A stretch of 64,000 nt of DNA from Isoperla grammatica (Eukaryota > Arthropoda > Insecta > Plecoptera > Perlodidae), in assembly GCA_945910005.1 (NCBI GenBank), contig OX246745.1, positions 8,658,765 to 8,722,764 on the forward strand. The letters are read 5' to 3'. The notes under the pieces were generated by a model. That model saw nothing but the letters and a program-made list of their open reading frames with translations. It was not told the DNA's origin and ran no database searches. Position numbers and translations under genes: made by a program. Positions 9,441 to 23,900 of this stretch are shown piece by piece (position 1 is the first letter of the stretch; each line of letters begins with the position of its first letter).

Positions 9441-12400
9441 CTATAGAACAAACGAACAACTAGACTTCAATATAATTTATTGGAATAAATTAAATCTATA
9501 ATACTTAAAACAATAATAATACGCTTACATATCCTTTATAGACACAATAGTCATAGCATCTTGTGGAGAATACTACTGTTAATATTAATTTAAATTTTAA
9601 ATCCATGTGAAAAACGATTTTTCAATTCAATTCAAGTTTATTTTATGGTGTTACATTGTATTGTATTGTTACAATATTTTTGTATATTGTATTTATTATT
9701 TATTTAATAAGCAGCAGTAGCAGCAGTAAACAATAATCGATAGGCCAAATGATCACTTTTTCATGAATACATATATTAAAGAAACAAAAATATGTTACTT
9801 GTTTATATTATTAGTAGCATGTTTATTCGCACTGCCGTATTATTTTATATTGTAAATCATGTAAATAAAAAACAGGCTAAAGAGTGTCCGCAGGCACCTA
9901 TTATAGGCACTCTGCACACTGATATATAAACACAGAGCTAATCTGCACCCATCCTGCTTCGCCTCTCAATGCCCAAAAGGTGCTAACTATTCGTCATATT
10001 ATAATCAGTAGATTTTGTATTTTGATTATCAATTACGGATGTAATAAACAAAAGAAAAATTATACTGATAACATATATTTGGAAATATTGATCATATCTC
10101 TATGCTGACGATACCACATCCACGTCTCTTCTAAATTCTTCGACATTGTTTAACATTGAAAACTACAATTTCTCATTATTTTAATACTTGGTCCATCCCT
10201 CCACTTTGAGTGTGACCTTCAGCTTCCAGAAGAAGGATTCCCCGCGGAATTACTCCTTGAATAACTCTTTTATGTGGCTCGTTGGTCCAGTGGTTAGCAT
10301 CCCTGCTTCCAATGCAGAAGATCCCGGGTTCAAATCCCGCTTCAGGCAGAAGTTTTTTAACTTCTAATGTGGATTCAATTCCATTACTTCTTGGCTTGGG
10401 AATAAGTAAACGGTGAATTTGGAGCCGTCCTAGCAACGAAGCACTCAATAAATTCAAAATTGTTCTGAATCGGCCTTGTTGATTCTGGCATTTGTCCGCA
10501 GGTGTTCGCACTGTCCAATCACTGATTCATGTGTTTCATATTTGAAATATTGATCTTTGATTGGTTATCGCTCACTCGTCGATGGTGTTCGAAGCTTACA
10601 AGGTTGGTTTAGTCACTTTAAATTAAAGTCCCCCACTGCAAATCAGTTTAATTACTGAGTGGGTAGACTCTAAATGTGAATGTATTTTATTTCTTTTACC
10701 CACGGTGCAACGCCAAGATCAAGCCGAATATTCTCTTGTAGTGTCTGTCTGTACACAAGGGTTCCATGTATGTATGTATACGTTATTCATAGACGTTGAC
10801 TGAAATGTATGTCACCTGCTTTGCATTTATATGTGAGTTACACAACACGATTTACATAGATGTATTGCATTGTTTGGAATGTGAACGCGATGTTTTGATT
10901 TTGGGCAACGCTGGATGGATTTCACACTGTGAAGTGAAGCATTCTTATGTTGCTCCAAGCTGTGCTCTAACTATTCGCATGCTGATCGCAAATATTTCTA
11001 CCCGGGGTGAGAGAGGTGCACGTGCATGGATGTAATCATAAATCAGTGCAAAATATGTGTATTGGCTAAGTTCGCGGGTAACCAGTGGGCCGACTAATTT
11101 GCCCCCTAAGACTCTCATTTGCTTCACCAGTCAAATGGCAATCAGCCGGCATTCCATGCGAGCTGGAGTCTTAGATTCGATCTGATGTTTGTGATGCGAG
11201 TAAACCTTCCACATCCCCGCCCGATCACTGAAATCTACACCGTCTCTCTATACTAAAACCGCAAACGAGCCTAATAAAAGATTCTTGAGATATCTGGGGT
11301 TCATTTGGTTCGGGAATTTAAGGGAAAGGTAAGTCCCCAATCTCCATTATAAAAACGGCGCAAAATCAAAGGTTTTTACTGTTTAGTAATATTTTAGGAA
11401 CGCTATAAGTAATATTAACAACACACCACATGACAGACCCAGAGATCTAAACATCTTGTAATTGTTGATTTGGTTTGTTTAACAGTAACAAGTGTAAACA
11501 TATTATTTTATTAAAGAAGTTTCAATTATTCGAAACTTTAATTATAAACACATGTATATTGATCCACGTAGTCATCGAACAAAATTATGTAATGCCAAAC
11601 CAAAGTGTTCCCTACGTACTACAGTTCTATATTCCAAGGTTTTTGGATCTACTCAATAACCCTTGTCTATCCGAAGATTCAAATTCAATTCAATTTAATT
11701 CTATCTATCTATCTTCCATTTTCACTCTGACTTCGTATCGTGAGTTTAATTAGATTAACCTAATTAACCAACTAAAGCTAGGAGTAAGTATATGGAATTT
11801 AAAGAGTTGTTTGACACAGTTACCTAAGTATACCGTGAAATTAATTAAAACATCATTGTCAAATTCAGGAGATTCTTGATCAAACGACTGTTGTACACAC
11901 ACACACACATATATGTATATATATACTGGTTGTGCATATGTGACTGTTGTATAAATATACATACATGTGAACCAGCGTGCTTCTCTCAATTAGAACATTT
12001 TCTCTTGACTTATCAATCCAAGTTGATAAAATACGGTAACAACAGCCGTTTGTTCTAGAATACGCGAATGAATTTGAATGAATGAACGAAACTTCTACTT
12101 CGGGAGACATCTTCGCCCCCCCCCCCCCCCCACCTTCCCCCTCTCCCTCACTTTACAAATTACTTACATTGTAGTAACAAGCTCGTAATTTTAAAACGCA
12201 AACAGTGAATATTGTCACGAGGGAAACATCTAATTGAACGTTGATTCGCAAAATAGGGCTGCGTCCTTTTTTTTGCAAGGTACAAATAATTAAAATGAAT
12301 CGCAATGAAGGAATAAGAAGACATAAAGGTATTATTTAGTGACTAGGTGGAGGAATAAACACATTGTGCGAAATGATGGATTTTTAGTATTGTCTAAGGA

Positions 12401-15400
12401 ATTTCAAAATTTGATATTTATTTATTCATTATTTATTTCCTGTGAACGTACGTACCCAAACCTTTGCGCAAATTCTAAGGATGTGCAAATAATGGCATCA
12501 ATGCGTGCAAATTTAAAAAAATGCTCATAGAAAAATAAACACGGTTATGTTTTACGAATTTGTAAAATACCAAAATTACATTTTCATGAGTTTTTATACG
12601 TGATTTTCAAACTATTACATTTACAACGACGGAAAATTTCAGGTTTGTCAAATTTTTTTGAGAGCAGAAAAAACTCTATGGAACAGTTGAAAATAACACG
12701 TTTTTGTTTCGAGAAAGGGGGGATACTTACAGATGGTACAGAGGGCTCCGTCCCCCCGCCCAGACTGGACGAAGTCGCTCTTGTTAGCCACTGGATTGGC
12801 TATCAGGTCAAACTGAGACAGTTTCATATCTTCCGCTATCTGGACTCGACGATCGTGATTCCAGACGTAGATTACATCACTAGTGGTGTAACCAACTGGA
12901 ACATAGAGACATAAAGACATGCGTGTTGTATCCAACTGAACTCCTAACGGTCCCGTTACAAAATACATGCCTGTATTATCCAACTGAAACCTAACTCCTA
13001 ACGGTCCCGTTACCAAAATACATGCCTGTTTTATCCAACTGAAACCTAACTCCTAACGGTCCCGTTACCAAAATGCATGCCTGTTTTATCCAACTGAAAC
13101 CTAACTCCTAACGGTCCCGTTACCAAAATACATGCCTGTTTTATCCAACTGAAACCTAACTCCTAACGGTCCCGTTACCAAAATACATGTGTGTTTTATC
13201 CAACTGAAACCTAACTCCTAACGGTCCCGTTACCAAAATACATGTGTGTTTTATCCAACTGAAACCTAACTCCTAACGGTCCTGTTACCAAAATACATGC
13301 CTGTTTTAAACTCCTAACGGTCCCGTTACCAAAATACATGCGTGTTGTACCAAACTGAATCTAACGGATCAGCTAACTAAGAGACATGCGTGTTGTACCA
13401 AATTGAATTTAACGGATCAGCTAAGAGACATGCGTGTTGTACCAAACTGAATCTAACGATCAGCTAACTAAGAGACATGCGTGTTGTACCAAACTGAATC
13501 TAACGGATCAGCTAAGAGACATGCGTGTTGTACCAAACTGAATCTAACGGATCAGCTAACTAAGAGACATGCGTGTTGTACCGAACTGAATCTAACGGAT
13601 CAGCTAACTAAGAGACATGCGTGTTGTACCGAACTGAATCTAACGGATCAGCTAACTAAGAGACATGCGTGTTGTACCGAACTGAATCTAACGGATCAGC
13701 TAACTAAGAGACATGCGTGTTGTACCGAACTGAATCTAACGGATCAGCTAACTAAGAGACATGCGTGCTGTACCGAACTGAATCTAACGGATCAGCTAAC
13801 TAAGAGACATGCGTGTTGTACCAAACTGAATCTAACGGATCAGCTAACTAAGAGACATGCGTGTTGTACCAAACTGAATCTAACGGATCAGTTGACCAAG
13901 AGACATGCGTGTTGTACCAAACTGAATCTAACGGATCAGCTAAGAGACATGCGTGTTGTACCAAACTGAATCTAACGGATCAGCTAACTAAGAGACATGC
14001 GTGTTGTACCGAACTGAATCTAACGGATCAGCTAACTAAGAGACATGCGTGTTGTACCGAACTGAATCTAACGGATCAGCTAACTAAGAGACATGCGTGT
14101 TGTACCGAACTGAATCTAACGGATCAGCTAACTAAGAGACATGCGTGTTGTACCGAACTGAATCTAACGGATCAGCTAACTAAGAGACATGCGTGCTGTA
14201 CCGAACTGAATCTAACGGATCAGCTAACTAAGAGACATGCGTGTTGTACCAAACTGAATCTAACGGATCAGCTAACTAAGAGACATGCGTGTTGTACCAA
14301 ACTGAATCTAACGGATCAGTTGACCAAGAGACATGCGTGTTGTACCAAACTGAATCTAACGGATCAGCTAAGAGACATGCGTGTTGTACCGAACTGAATC
14401 TAACGGATCAGCTAACTAAGAGACATGCGTGTTGTACCAAACTGAATCTAACGGATCAGCTAACTAAGAGACATGCGTGTTGTACCAAACTGAATCTAAC
14501 GGATCAGCTAAGAGACATGCGTGTTGTACCAAACTGAATCTAACGATCAGCTAACTAAGAGACATGCGTGTTGTACCAAACTGAATCGAACGGATCAGTT
14601 GACTAAGAGACATGCGTGTTGTACCGAACTGAATCTAACGGATCAGCTAACTAAGAGGCATGCGTGTTGTTTCAAACTGAATCTAACGGATCAGCTAACT
14701 AAGAGACATGCGTGCTGTACCAAACTGAATCTAACGATCAGCTAACTAAGAGACATGCGTGTTGTACCGAACTGAATCTAACGGATCAGTTGACCAAGAG
14801 ACATGCGTGTTGTACCAAACTGAATCTAACGGATCAGCTAACTAAGAGACATGCGTGGGGAGGCGCCATATACGATTACTTACAGCTGCCGAACTTTAAA
14901 GGACACCTTTGGGTATCCATTGGGAAATCTTCTAGATTCATTGGGCATCCTGCCTTAATTGTCAACCTGAGTCGGGACAAAACATACATGACCATTATAT
15001 TGTTTGCAAAAAAAAAAACGTACTTGTTTGCATTTTTAGACCCAAACGGTTATTACTATTATTATTTTATTGAATATATGACATACAAACTCGGTGAAAA
15101 CCGCCGTTAGTATGGCATATGGACGTAATGTCAAGCATTTCCATGTGTGTATCTTATTTAAATTCACTTGTTTCTTGTTGAAATCAGTCATCAATCTCGG
15201 TCAAAACCGGTGTTTACATGTTATACAGACAATCTACCGTTGCACACACAAGCTAATAGCTTATATGTGCACCAATCTCACCTAAATACAACACCATTTG
15301 GCACTATTATATTATACAATACAATCAACGTTTTGTTTTGTTATTGATGTAATTAATGTATTTCCATGCAGTACCTTTTTTACGTCACTCGTTAGTCGTT

Positions 15401-18400
15401 ACTGACTTAAATAAGTCTTTTCTCACATCATAACTTTATAAATAATAATACGATCTTCTATGTGTCGTGTCACCAAAGTTTGTAATCTTTGGTGTCACTC
15501 TATGATTCTATATCATAGCCGTCTTGCAGCCATCACCTTCCATACTATTTACTTTATTGTAATTAAGGCAAGTGTAGGGCACAATACTCTCTTTAGCCTG
15601 ATGAGTGATGATTGATGAATGATAATGTGGAAGGGAGGAGGGGAAGCCTAGTACCTCCACGTAGCCTTCTCCTGTCAAAAGTACCAAGGGTACCATCGGC
15701 TTTACGTCCCATCCGAAAGGACGGTGTAACTTTGACCAGTCAAATAGGTTTCTCCACTAACCTGGGCTGCCGAGCTGCTGACGAGAAGAACGAAGCTGTT
15801 ACACAAGCTTTCGAACCCTCCAATCTGCTCTAGCCAACGGTAACTAGTGTTTCAGAGGAGAGTGGTCACCTCCTGATCTAGCCCGAGATTGCTTAATTTC
15901 GGTGTTCGTATGGGAACCGGCTAAGCGACCGCGGCTAAACCGTTGGCTCACCTTCCATCACACCTTAGCCAGATATACCTTCAAATTGTAATACTTTCCA
16001 AACACGCGCGCAAAACCCTGAAAATTTTTGATTGGAACTGTACAATGAACACATCATTGCATCGCATATTGTGGATGCACCCATTCATATCCCTCTTCAT
16101 AGGATTGCAATATAGCCAACCGGAAAATCATCCCCATTGTGTATATCGTAATATCGTATAATAGAGAAGTATTGTAATAACCATAGGGGGTCTCTATGCA
16201 CAACAGCTCCTACTAATTTAGCCAAGCATTTTTTCCGCATTTACGCAAGGAATCAATTTAATCAGATACGCTGCGATGCACCGAAGAGGGTGCAGAATTG
16301 AACACATCATTTAAAACAACACGTTTGTTCGCAATTTATTAGGTTATTGTTCTTATTGAGTTCCGTTGTTGAATGAACGGGCACGCTCGATGTTTAACGG
16401 GAACATCGGATAGTTGAGAGAGGCTGTTGTCGACTACCTTAAATTAATTAATTATTGATTTAATTAGGAATTAACGTACTTATAATAAAAACAGGGGAGT
16501 GAACAAGATAAAATAGAACTGTATCAGCTTAAAGGTATCGCAAACTTGAATAAAATCACGCACAAAATTGTACTATAGGAACAGTTTGACGTAACACATC
16601 GTTTTACGGCAGAAAGATGAACAAATAATAATTTGATTTCTACTATAGGTTAAAAACAGCGAGCCCATGGCTGCTAACCGAAGTGGTTCTAATTTCCTTC
16701 CATTCGTACCCGAGTCATTAACTGTGAGAATAATTCAGGAGGTCGCCGGTTTGATTCCGGCCACCGGAAATCCTGAGTTCAGGTTTTTTCCTATAGGGTT
16801 TTCTCAGTTGTAATAACGAATGTTGGGATTGAGTTCTAATTACAGAACAGCCCTCGGATGTCCAATCAGCCGGATCTAGTTAGTTAGCTGAAGAGGGGCA
16901 CATCAGGTAATTAAAACTTGTGCAGTGTATCCTGTACGTCTGGATACTTCAATGCACCCCTCCTCTATCCGCGGTGGTTTGTATGATTCTTGCACCTATG
17001 ACCTACTATTAAAAACACTATAACTCCAAGTTGCCTTTATTGAAAAATTGAATATTGCGAATAAAATCAAATTTGAGACGAAATTAAACCAACAGGCAAA
17101 AGTGAACATATAAAATATAGACTTGCCCTCTGGTCCATCTATTGGCTTGGGGAACGGGTATTAAAACCGCCCAAAATTAATGTTTTTTAATATATCATGA
17201 GAACGCTTCCAAATATCGAAAAAGTGATTCCGGTCCTGTCTTTGTTTTGTATCAGCTACACAATGGGTATAAAAACATTCACAGCTTGTTATCGTTACGA
17301 TTGTTACTTTATTTATAATTTAATAATTAACAATTTAAAAAAAAAAATAACGATCGTAAAAATATATATTTTTTTTAACTTTTTAAAACCATTGTGTAGC
17401 TGATACAAAACCAAAGGCAGGAACAGAATCACATTTTCAATATTTGGAAGCGTGTTCATGGTATAATAAACAACTAACTTTGCGCGGTTTTAATACTCGC
17501 ATGCCTGAGTCCCGACAGTAAATAAGTAGGTTTTAATTACCTCACTTCTCTGCACCTCATGCATATACAACGAGGCTTATCAAGACGAGTGAGCTCTACA
17601 TTTACTACATTATTAAGCGAGCGAAGCGAGCGTCTCCACTTGACTCTTATGGCACTTCATTCTGTTTTGTTTTTTTTTTTTTTTTTTAATGTCTGTCGAT
17701 AGCGGTCGAACGGAAAGTCCGATCAACTTGAAATTTGGACCATCCACAAGCCTCGATGTGGATTGAAGGTGTATAGTTTTGATGCAAAATCGTTTGAAAA
17801 GTTACAAAGTTACACCATAGTTACTGCAAAATATTTTTCTGAAACAAAATGGCGGCAAAATGTGAGATAGCCATATTTTTTTAAACTTTTTTCCGGTCAC
17901 GAATATGTTCATTTTATGGCGATACGGTAAATATTGGCAAAGTAACACAAAAGTTACTCGAAAATATATTTCTGAAACACAGTTACGGCAAAATGTGAGG
18001 TGGCTATCTTATAGTAAAGTTTTGTCCGGTTACGAATATACTAATGTAAACGCGATCCGATACGTATTAGAGGCAGAAATTACATTTCTATTGCTGTCAA
18101 TAACTGTTAGTAACGGTGGCGGACCGCAGCGAAAACAAGACACCGAAAATTCTTAGCAACGCACACTGCATGACGTCCAACAATGTCGGAAGTATAATAG
18201 CTATGGAAATTAGAAAAAATTTGCAATGCGCATTCTTGAATTGTTGTTAATTGTTGTTTGTATTAGCATTGAAAACTTTTCGCCAGAAAGTTCGTAGATA
18301 TTGACGCGCTCGCTTATCAACGCGTCAAACTGAGCGTTTTCCTAGTAAATTCATAGGTTGCACGTACGTCACATCTTTGCGCGTGGCGGCCACATTTGTG

Positions 18401-20722
18401 ATCAAACTTTGTCGTTGCCATGGAGAAACAATTGAAAGCTGTTGTGATAGAACACAGAAATTCTTAGCTCTTTAAAATTCAGTCTGTTTTTGAGATAAAA
18501 TTGGTATGTGCGTTAATATTTTATTTGTTTATTACTTATGTTTACTTTTTAAGTTTTAAATTAGGCTTATTTATTAAATTCCAATAGTATTTGCCAATGA
18601 TCTAGGATTGGTCCGCATCAAGTGTGTCGCAATCATGGCCGCTGTGACGTCACGTGGGAACTATGAATACACTGGTCATACTATCATATTACTCGACTGT
18701 TCGTCGAAGTCGATGTTTCAAAAGCTGCCCGATTTTGATTTCGATTCATACACGTCCATTATCATATCGCTTTCGTCCCCTAGATTGAAACTCGGAAGAT
18801 GATGGTGTTGAATAATAAACTTTCTTCATTATTGAACTCCTCTCACAGCGAAGGATTTCGAAGTAAGCAAAGCTATTTTACGCCGACAAATAGAAATATA
18901 TATGTTGCGTCAGTTTTTTAAATGGACCAGATGGTAGAGTTCCCATTTGGTTCAATCAATGTAGGGGGTGGGAGTTTTACAAGTATGGATGGGGGGAAAT
19001 CAACAGCCTTGAATCTATTGTGGTGTCACGTACATGTTAGAGCTATGATTTCCTTTCCCACCGCGACCAGGTTTATGTAATCCTTCTTAAAAGTCTGCTT
19101 TGAAATAAAGCTTAATTGATCCTAACTGATGGCGGTAAAAACAGCTTCGGAAAACAACTTGTTACGTCGAGGGAAGAGTGAGGATTATAGACTTGCATTT
19201 ACTCATGTCGGTCAATAGCTTCAATCCAAGCACTTGATTCAGATGATGATACATGGGGTTTTACGTCCCATATTTTTGCAACTAGGCTAATAAAAACGAT
19301 GAGTGGGTGATTATGAGGATGAAAAAACGCCACGTGACATCCATGCCCAAGCCAGGATTCGAACCTGGAACGCAGAGACCGCGGTTTACTAGAACAACGC
19401 CTAATCAACCTCGGCCAACTGCGCCGGCACACTTGATTCAGAACCACAATGGGGGGGGGGGGGGGAGGGGGCAGTTACACCCCCGACATACTACTATAGT
19501 GCCTGGACGTAGATGGTTCCGCCTTTACCTCCTTCACCGTCCACCGCATTGACGCCTAATCGAGAGGTGGCTCAGCGGCAACACGCGAGACTCTTATCCG
19601 GGAGGTCGCCGGTTCGATTTCGGCCACTGGCAATCCTGACTGATGGTTTTCCAAAATTTTCCTCACTCGTAAAGGCGACTGCTATGATATTCTTCTAACA
19701 GCCCTCGGACATTCCTTCGCAAATATCCAAACGCCCTAATATACCTATAGTTAGTCCCCTAAAGAGAGAAACATCTGTGCACCCTATGGCAGGTATTCCT
19801 TGCCGACTGCACACAGTGTGTTTTCTAATACCAACGAACTATCTGAAAATATCATTACTATACATGCTTCAAATACCTTTACGAACCAGAGCAATAGAAA
19901 ATTATGTTACTATTTTGCACTCGGCTGTATTTGATCAGCACGGGACATCTTTATCATGACCTCAATCAGATCATCATTTATGTTGATTCCCCAAAAACTC
20001 AGCCCTTATTGTTGCAAAATAATAGGCACCACGTATATCTACCACCAAGCCAATGCTATTTCCATCCGGGATACTCACTTTAATTAGCCTGCATCGTAAC
20101 ATCAAGGGGTGTGTGAGGACTTGTAATAGTGAGCTGCCCTGGTATGTGCAACCCTAATTAAATGAACGCATCCATTGGCGTCGCTAATCAACTGTGAAAT
20201 GCATGGTGCGAGCACGGCTAATACCAATACTTGTCGGAATCTAGGTAATTAAAAGATCAATATAATGTTTGGTGTGGTTATTTGTTGCTAACCTGGATTC
20301 GTCATACAATGTAACTATTTATTTCTTCTTTACGCTTCGATTGAGGTAGTAAATTGAATTATTGTAAACATTTCTTATGTCCTGGAAGAGTATGCCTATT
20401 CAATACATCAATGACAAGGCAACAAGATATCACTGAGTAACAAGGGGGAGTGTATCTTTCATTGAATTACTTTTTTAAATATAATTGTAATTATATTATT
20501 ATTTTTTATTATTTTATTATATATATATATATATATATATATATTTTATTATTATAATTATTATTTTTATTATTATTGTTATTGTTATTGTTATTGTTAT
20601 TGTTATTGTTATTGCTATTGTTATTGTTATTGTTATTTTTATTATTATTGTTATTGTTATTGTTATTATTCTTATTTTTATTATTATTCTTATTATTATT
20701 ATTATCGTTTTTATAATTATTA

Positions 20723-20805
<83 letters not shown>

Positions 20806-20873
20806 GTTATTATTCTAATTATTGTTATTATTGTTATTATTGTTATTATTGTTATTATTATTAATATTATTAA

Positions 20874-20931
<58 letters not shown>

Positions 20932-23900
20932 ACGTTATTACATAAAATTAAATTACTTTTCATTCAAAAGTATTGCTGACAACAATGCCTGAGTATTAGT
21001 AGCTACCTCGAGGAGTAGAGAACACGGCCATCTTGATGGAGACGCACAAACTTGTTCGGGGTGGTGATCGTGTGCAGATAAGATTGCTTTCCGTTGTAGA
21101 AGTAGGTGTCCGGCTTCCATATCTTCTTCAACATGGAGATGCTCAGCGCCAGAGTCTCTTTGCTGGCGCGGAAAGCGAGGCGACGATCTATCCATGACTG
21201 ACGGAAATAACAGTCCATGGAATATGTCTGAAACACGAGAAAAAGGTTCCCGGGCCCACTGATCTGTTGATGCGTTGTTATATGCAACAAAATCCAATGG
21301 ACTAAATACTGCGGAGGAATACTTGTGTGCTTTTATAAATAACGGTTCACAATATGTATTGTAATAAGGGTTAGTTTAGTGAAATAACAATACGTTTTTA
21401 GTGATTTGGAACATGCAACAACAACGCTGTGGTTCACATAAAAATAATCAATTCCATTTCATATTTCACTACCCATGATGCACCTTATGACGAACCAATC
21501 AGAACGCAGACGAGCCAGAAGAGAAGGCCTGTACTACGGAAATCCAAACAAAAACAGTGGTACCGGATATGCTGTTGTTGATGTCGTCAATGAAAGTAGC
21601 ATTGGTTTGACTACTGAAATAAGATACTAGGGGAGACAGTTGTGAACCACTAGCTTGTTGTCTCACTGTTTCTTATTGCAACTCTTCTTTAAACAGAGAA
21701 CCGTTTTTAAGCCAACGGCAAATATGGGACACATTCCTCGTTATTTGAAACAGGTTCATAACAAATGTTTTTCAAAATGTTTGCTCGAACTTAAAATAAA
21801 ATATTATTTACATAGATTAAGAAATATTATTCAACACATACACTTGAATGTATTAGCACTAATTGATTAGATATCTTTATGGCCAGTGGAATCCCATTCC
21901 CAGTGTATCCTGATGACTGCTGATGTCCAAACAATGTGTATTGTCCTACCATGTCCACTTCGGAAATGGGCCCCATACTCCTCACATTAATATCCACTTC
22001 GACGATGGCCGGGGCTCCTGAAGAACAACATATCAATTATCATATCAATTAGTTTAATGCCGAGTGAAAAGAACGTGGCTATTAGATGAAAGCGTACCTC
22101 CAAAGTCTGGGCGAACACTGTTGTCATATCCTCGCAGCAAGTTATCCAGAAGGTCCGAGATGTTCTTATGATTATTGTGCTGCCGGTACTCTATACCTTT
22201 GATCCTGGAACAATTTTAATTAATTTGCGCTTTGTGGAATACGGCAACAATGTTGTGTGAAATAAAAAGGACCGCATAAGTTCTTCACAAAGAATTGAAA
22301 AACAAGAAAAACACCAGCGTATAACTTCGGCATGGTTATTAAGAAAGTTTTTTTTAAAGAAGAAATCCTGCCAATCACTTTTTTTTATTCAAGATTGTTT
22401 AATATTAAAAGTACTTTCACAACGTGAAGCTGTTAACTTAAATATTCTTCTCACGATTTAGAAGTGAAGTTCAATTTTATAAAACGTTAAAAAAAATTAG
22501 ATGAATTAACCTTGGTCTCGCATAACTTAGACTCCAATTAAACTGTTGGCCATTTCAAGCCGCCTGAGGGATTTTAAAAATCGAATTACGTTGCAGTAAT
22601 CTAGTATTTCAGTGTAAAACGAATTAGTGTTACGTGTTGGGGTCTCATCTTAAATAAGGTTTGCATGCAATTATAGTAGAAGGGCTACGAACGGTTTCCT
22701 GGCGTTTGTCAACAGAAAGATTTGTAGGACGCACAACCTAACACCGAGAAAACTTCCAATGCACGCGATAGTCGACATTTAGAAACCATTTCGATTTTAG
22801 TTCATGAAAATATATATATTTTTTTTTTTAGCTCCAAATCATACTTTCCGCGCCCTCTTATTACAGCTTCATATAGAACGCACCTGAAAACAGATCCAAC
22901 TTATGTCGTTAAGTGGTATCTCGATTAAGAAGTCAATTAAATTATGAATTAATTATACAAAAAACATTATAATTACACAAAACGTTTAGAATTATTTCAA
23001 TAGTAGAATGGTAAAACCGTGAAACCCCGCACTTTCAGGTAGGTTGCATCACATCCACATAAAGTTATGTATTAGCTGAATGACTCGAGAAAATGTTTTA
23101 AATTTAATTCATTTATAACCAAGAAACAACGCTCTATTTTAAGGTGGTTTCTTTCTTGTTTCATCACTATTCATTATATAAAGAACAACATCTTTTTGAA
23201 TCGGATGATATGTCAAGGTCCACCCTCTCTTTGCTGCATTTATTGTTGGAAAATATCGGGCAATAATGCAGTTTACATTCACATCGTTATTCATATGTTG
23301 TCAATCTGTTAGTAAAACCTCTTTAAACTTGTATCGTATCGATGCGAAGACTTTACAGACATGACAGAACACTATACTAGTTACAACGAAAGTATTCGCA
23401 TACCGATCTCAGGTCATTGTCTACTGCCCCTTTTAACCGCGACAATTGAAAGAAAATCAACAGATACCTGGCGTTCTTTCACACATTCGTAAATGCATTG
23501 TTTGGCTTAGTCGAGTGCACAGGCAGTTTTGCCAATCCACCGTTACAGGTAACCACCGAAAGGTTTTAAATTATCCCCAATGAACGTGTTTAGATTAGAT
23601 GGTAGGAATTAGAGAGGTAGAGAATTAAGTTGTCACCTTGGACTCGTCTGTGTCGTAGGCATCAGAATACTTTCGTTGGGGCAACTATAATGTATGGAAG
23701 AGTCTGAAAGAGAGAGAGGTGTATTGGGAGAAGCCAAGGTGGGTGTGAATCGAACAGCTTGGCGGTGTACGCCCCGAGGATAGGAGAGTCACACATTATC
23801 GATAACACTGACAAGAAATAGTACTCATGACTCATGAGTAGGGCTCGGATAATTATATGCTTAAAATATTCAAAATATGTATTTCATATTTGCTTAAAAA

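Larger units (their letters stand above)
14967..21006. other. GRD intron between exons 5 and 4
   Basis: 6 kb without coding exons. It holds a 5S-derived SINE (15600-15947), two tRNA-SINE copies, a Ser-like SINE, a foldback element (17157-17496) and a 480-bp compound microsatellite (20461-20935). Confidence 0.6.

Noticed and set aside
10268..10345. Functional tRNA gene
   Set aside because: A and B boxes are good, but the acceptor ends do not pair and a SINE-like body follows.
13481..15110. Long repeat proteins ([16 protein letters not shown])
   Set aside because: The 48-bp unit keeps a frame open, but the array is intronic and on the opposite strand to the receptor, and 44-bp units shift the frame.
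15842..15947. Functional 5S rRNA gene
   Set aside because: The match covers only the first part, with deletions, and is fused to a SINE body.
20517..20963. 148-codon isoleucine-rich open frame
   Set aside because: Compound ATT/TTATTG microsatellite.
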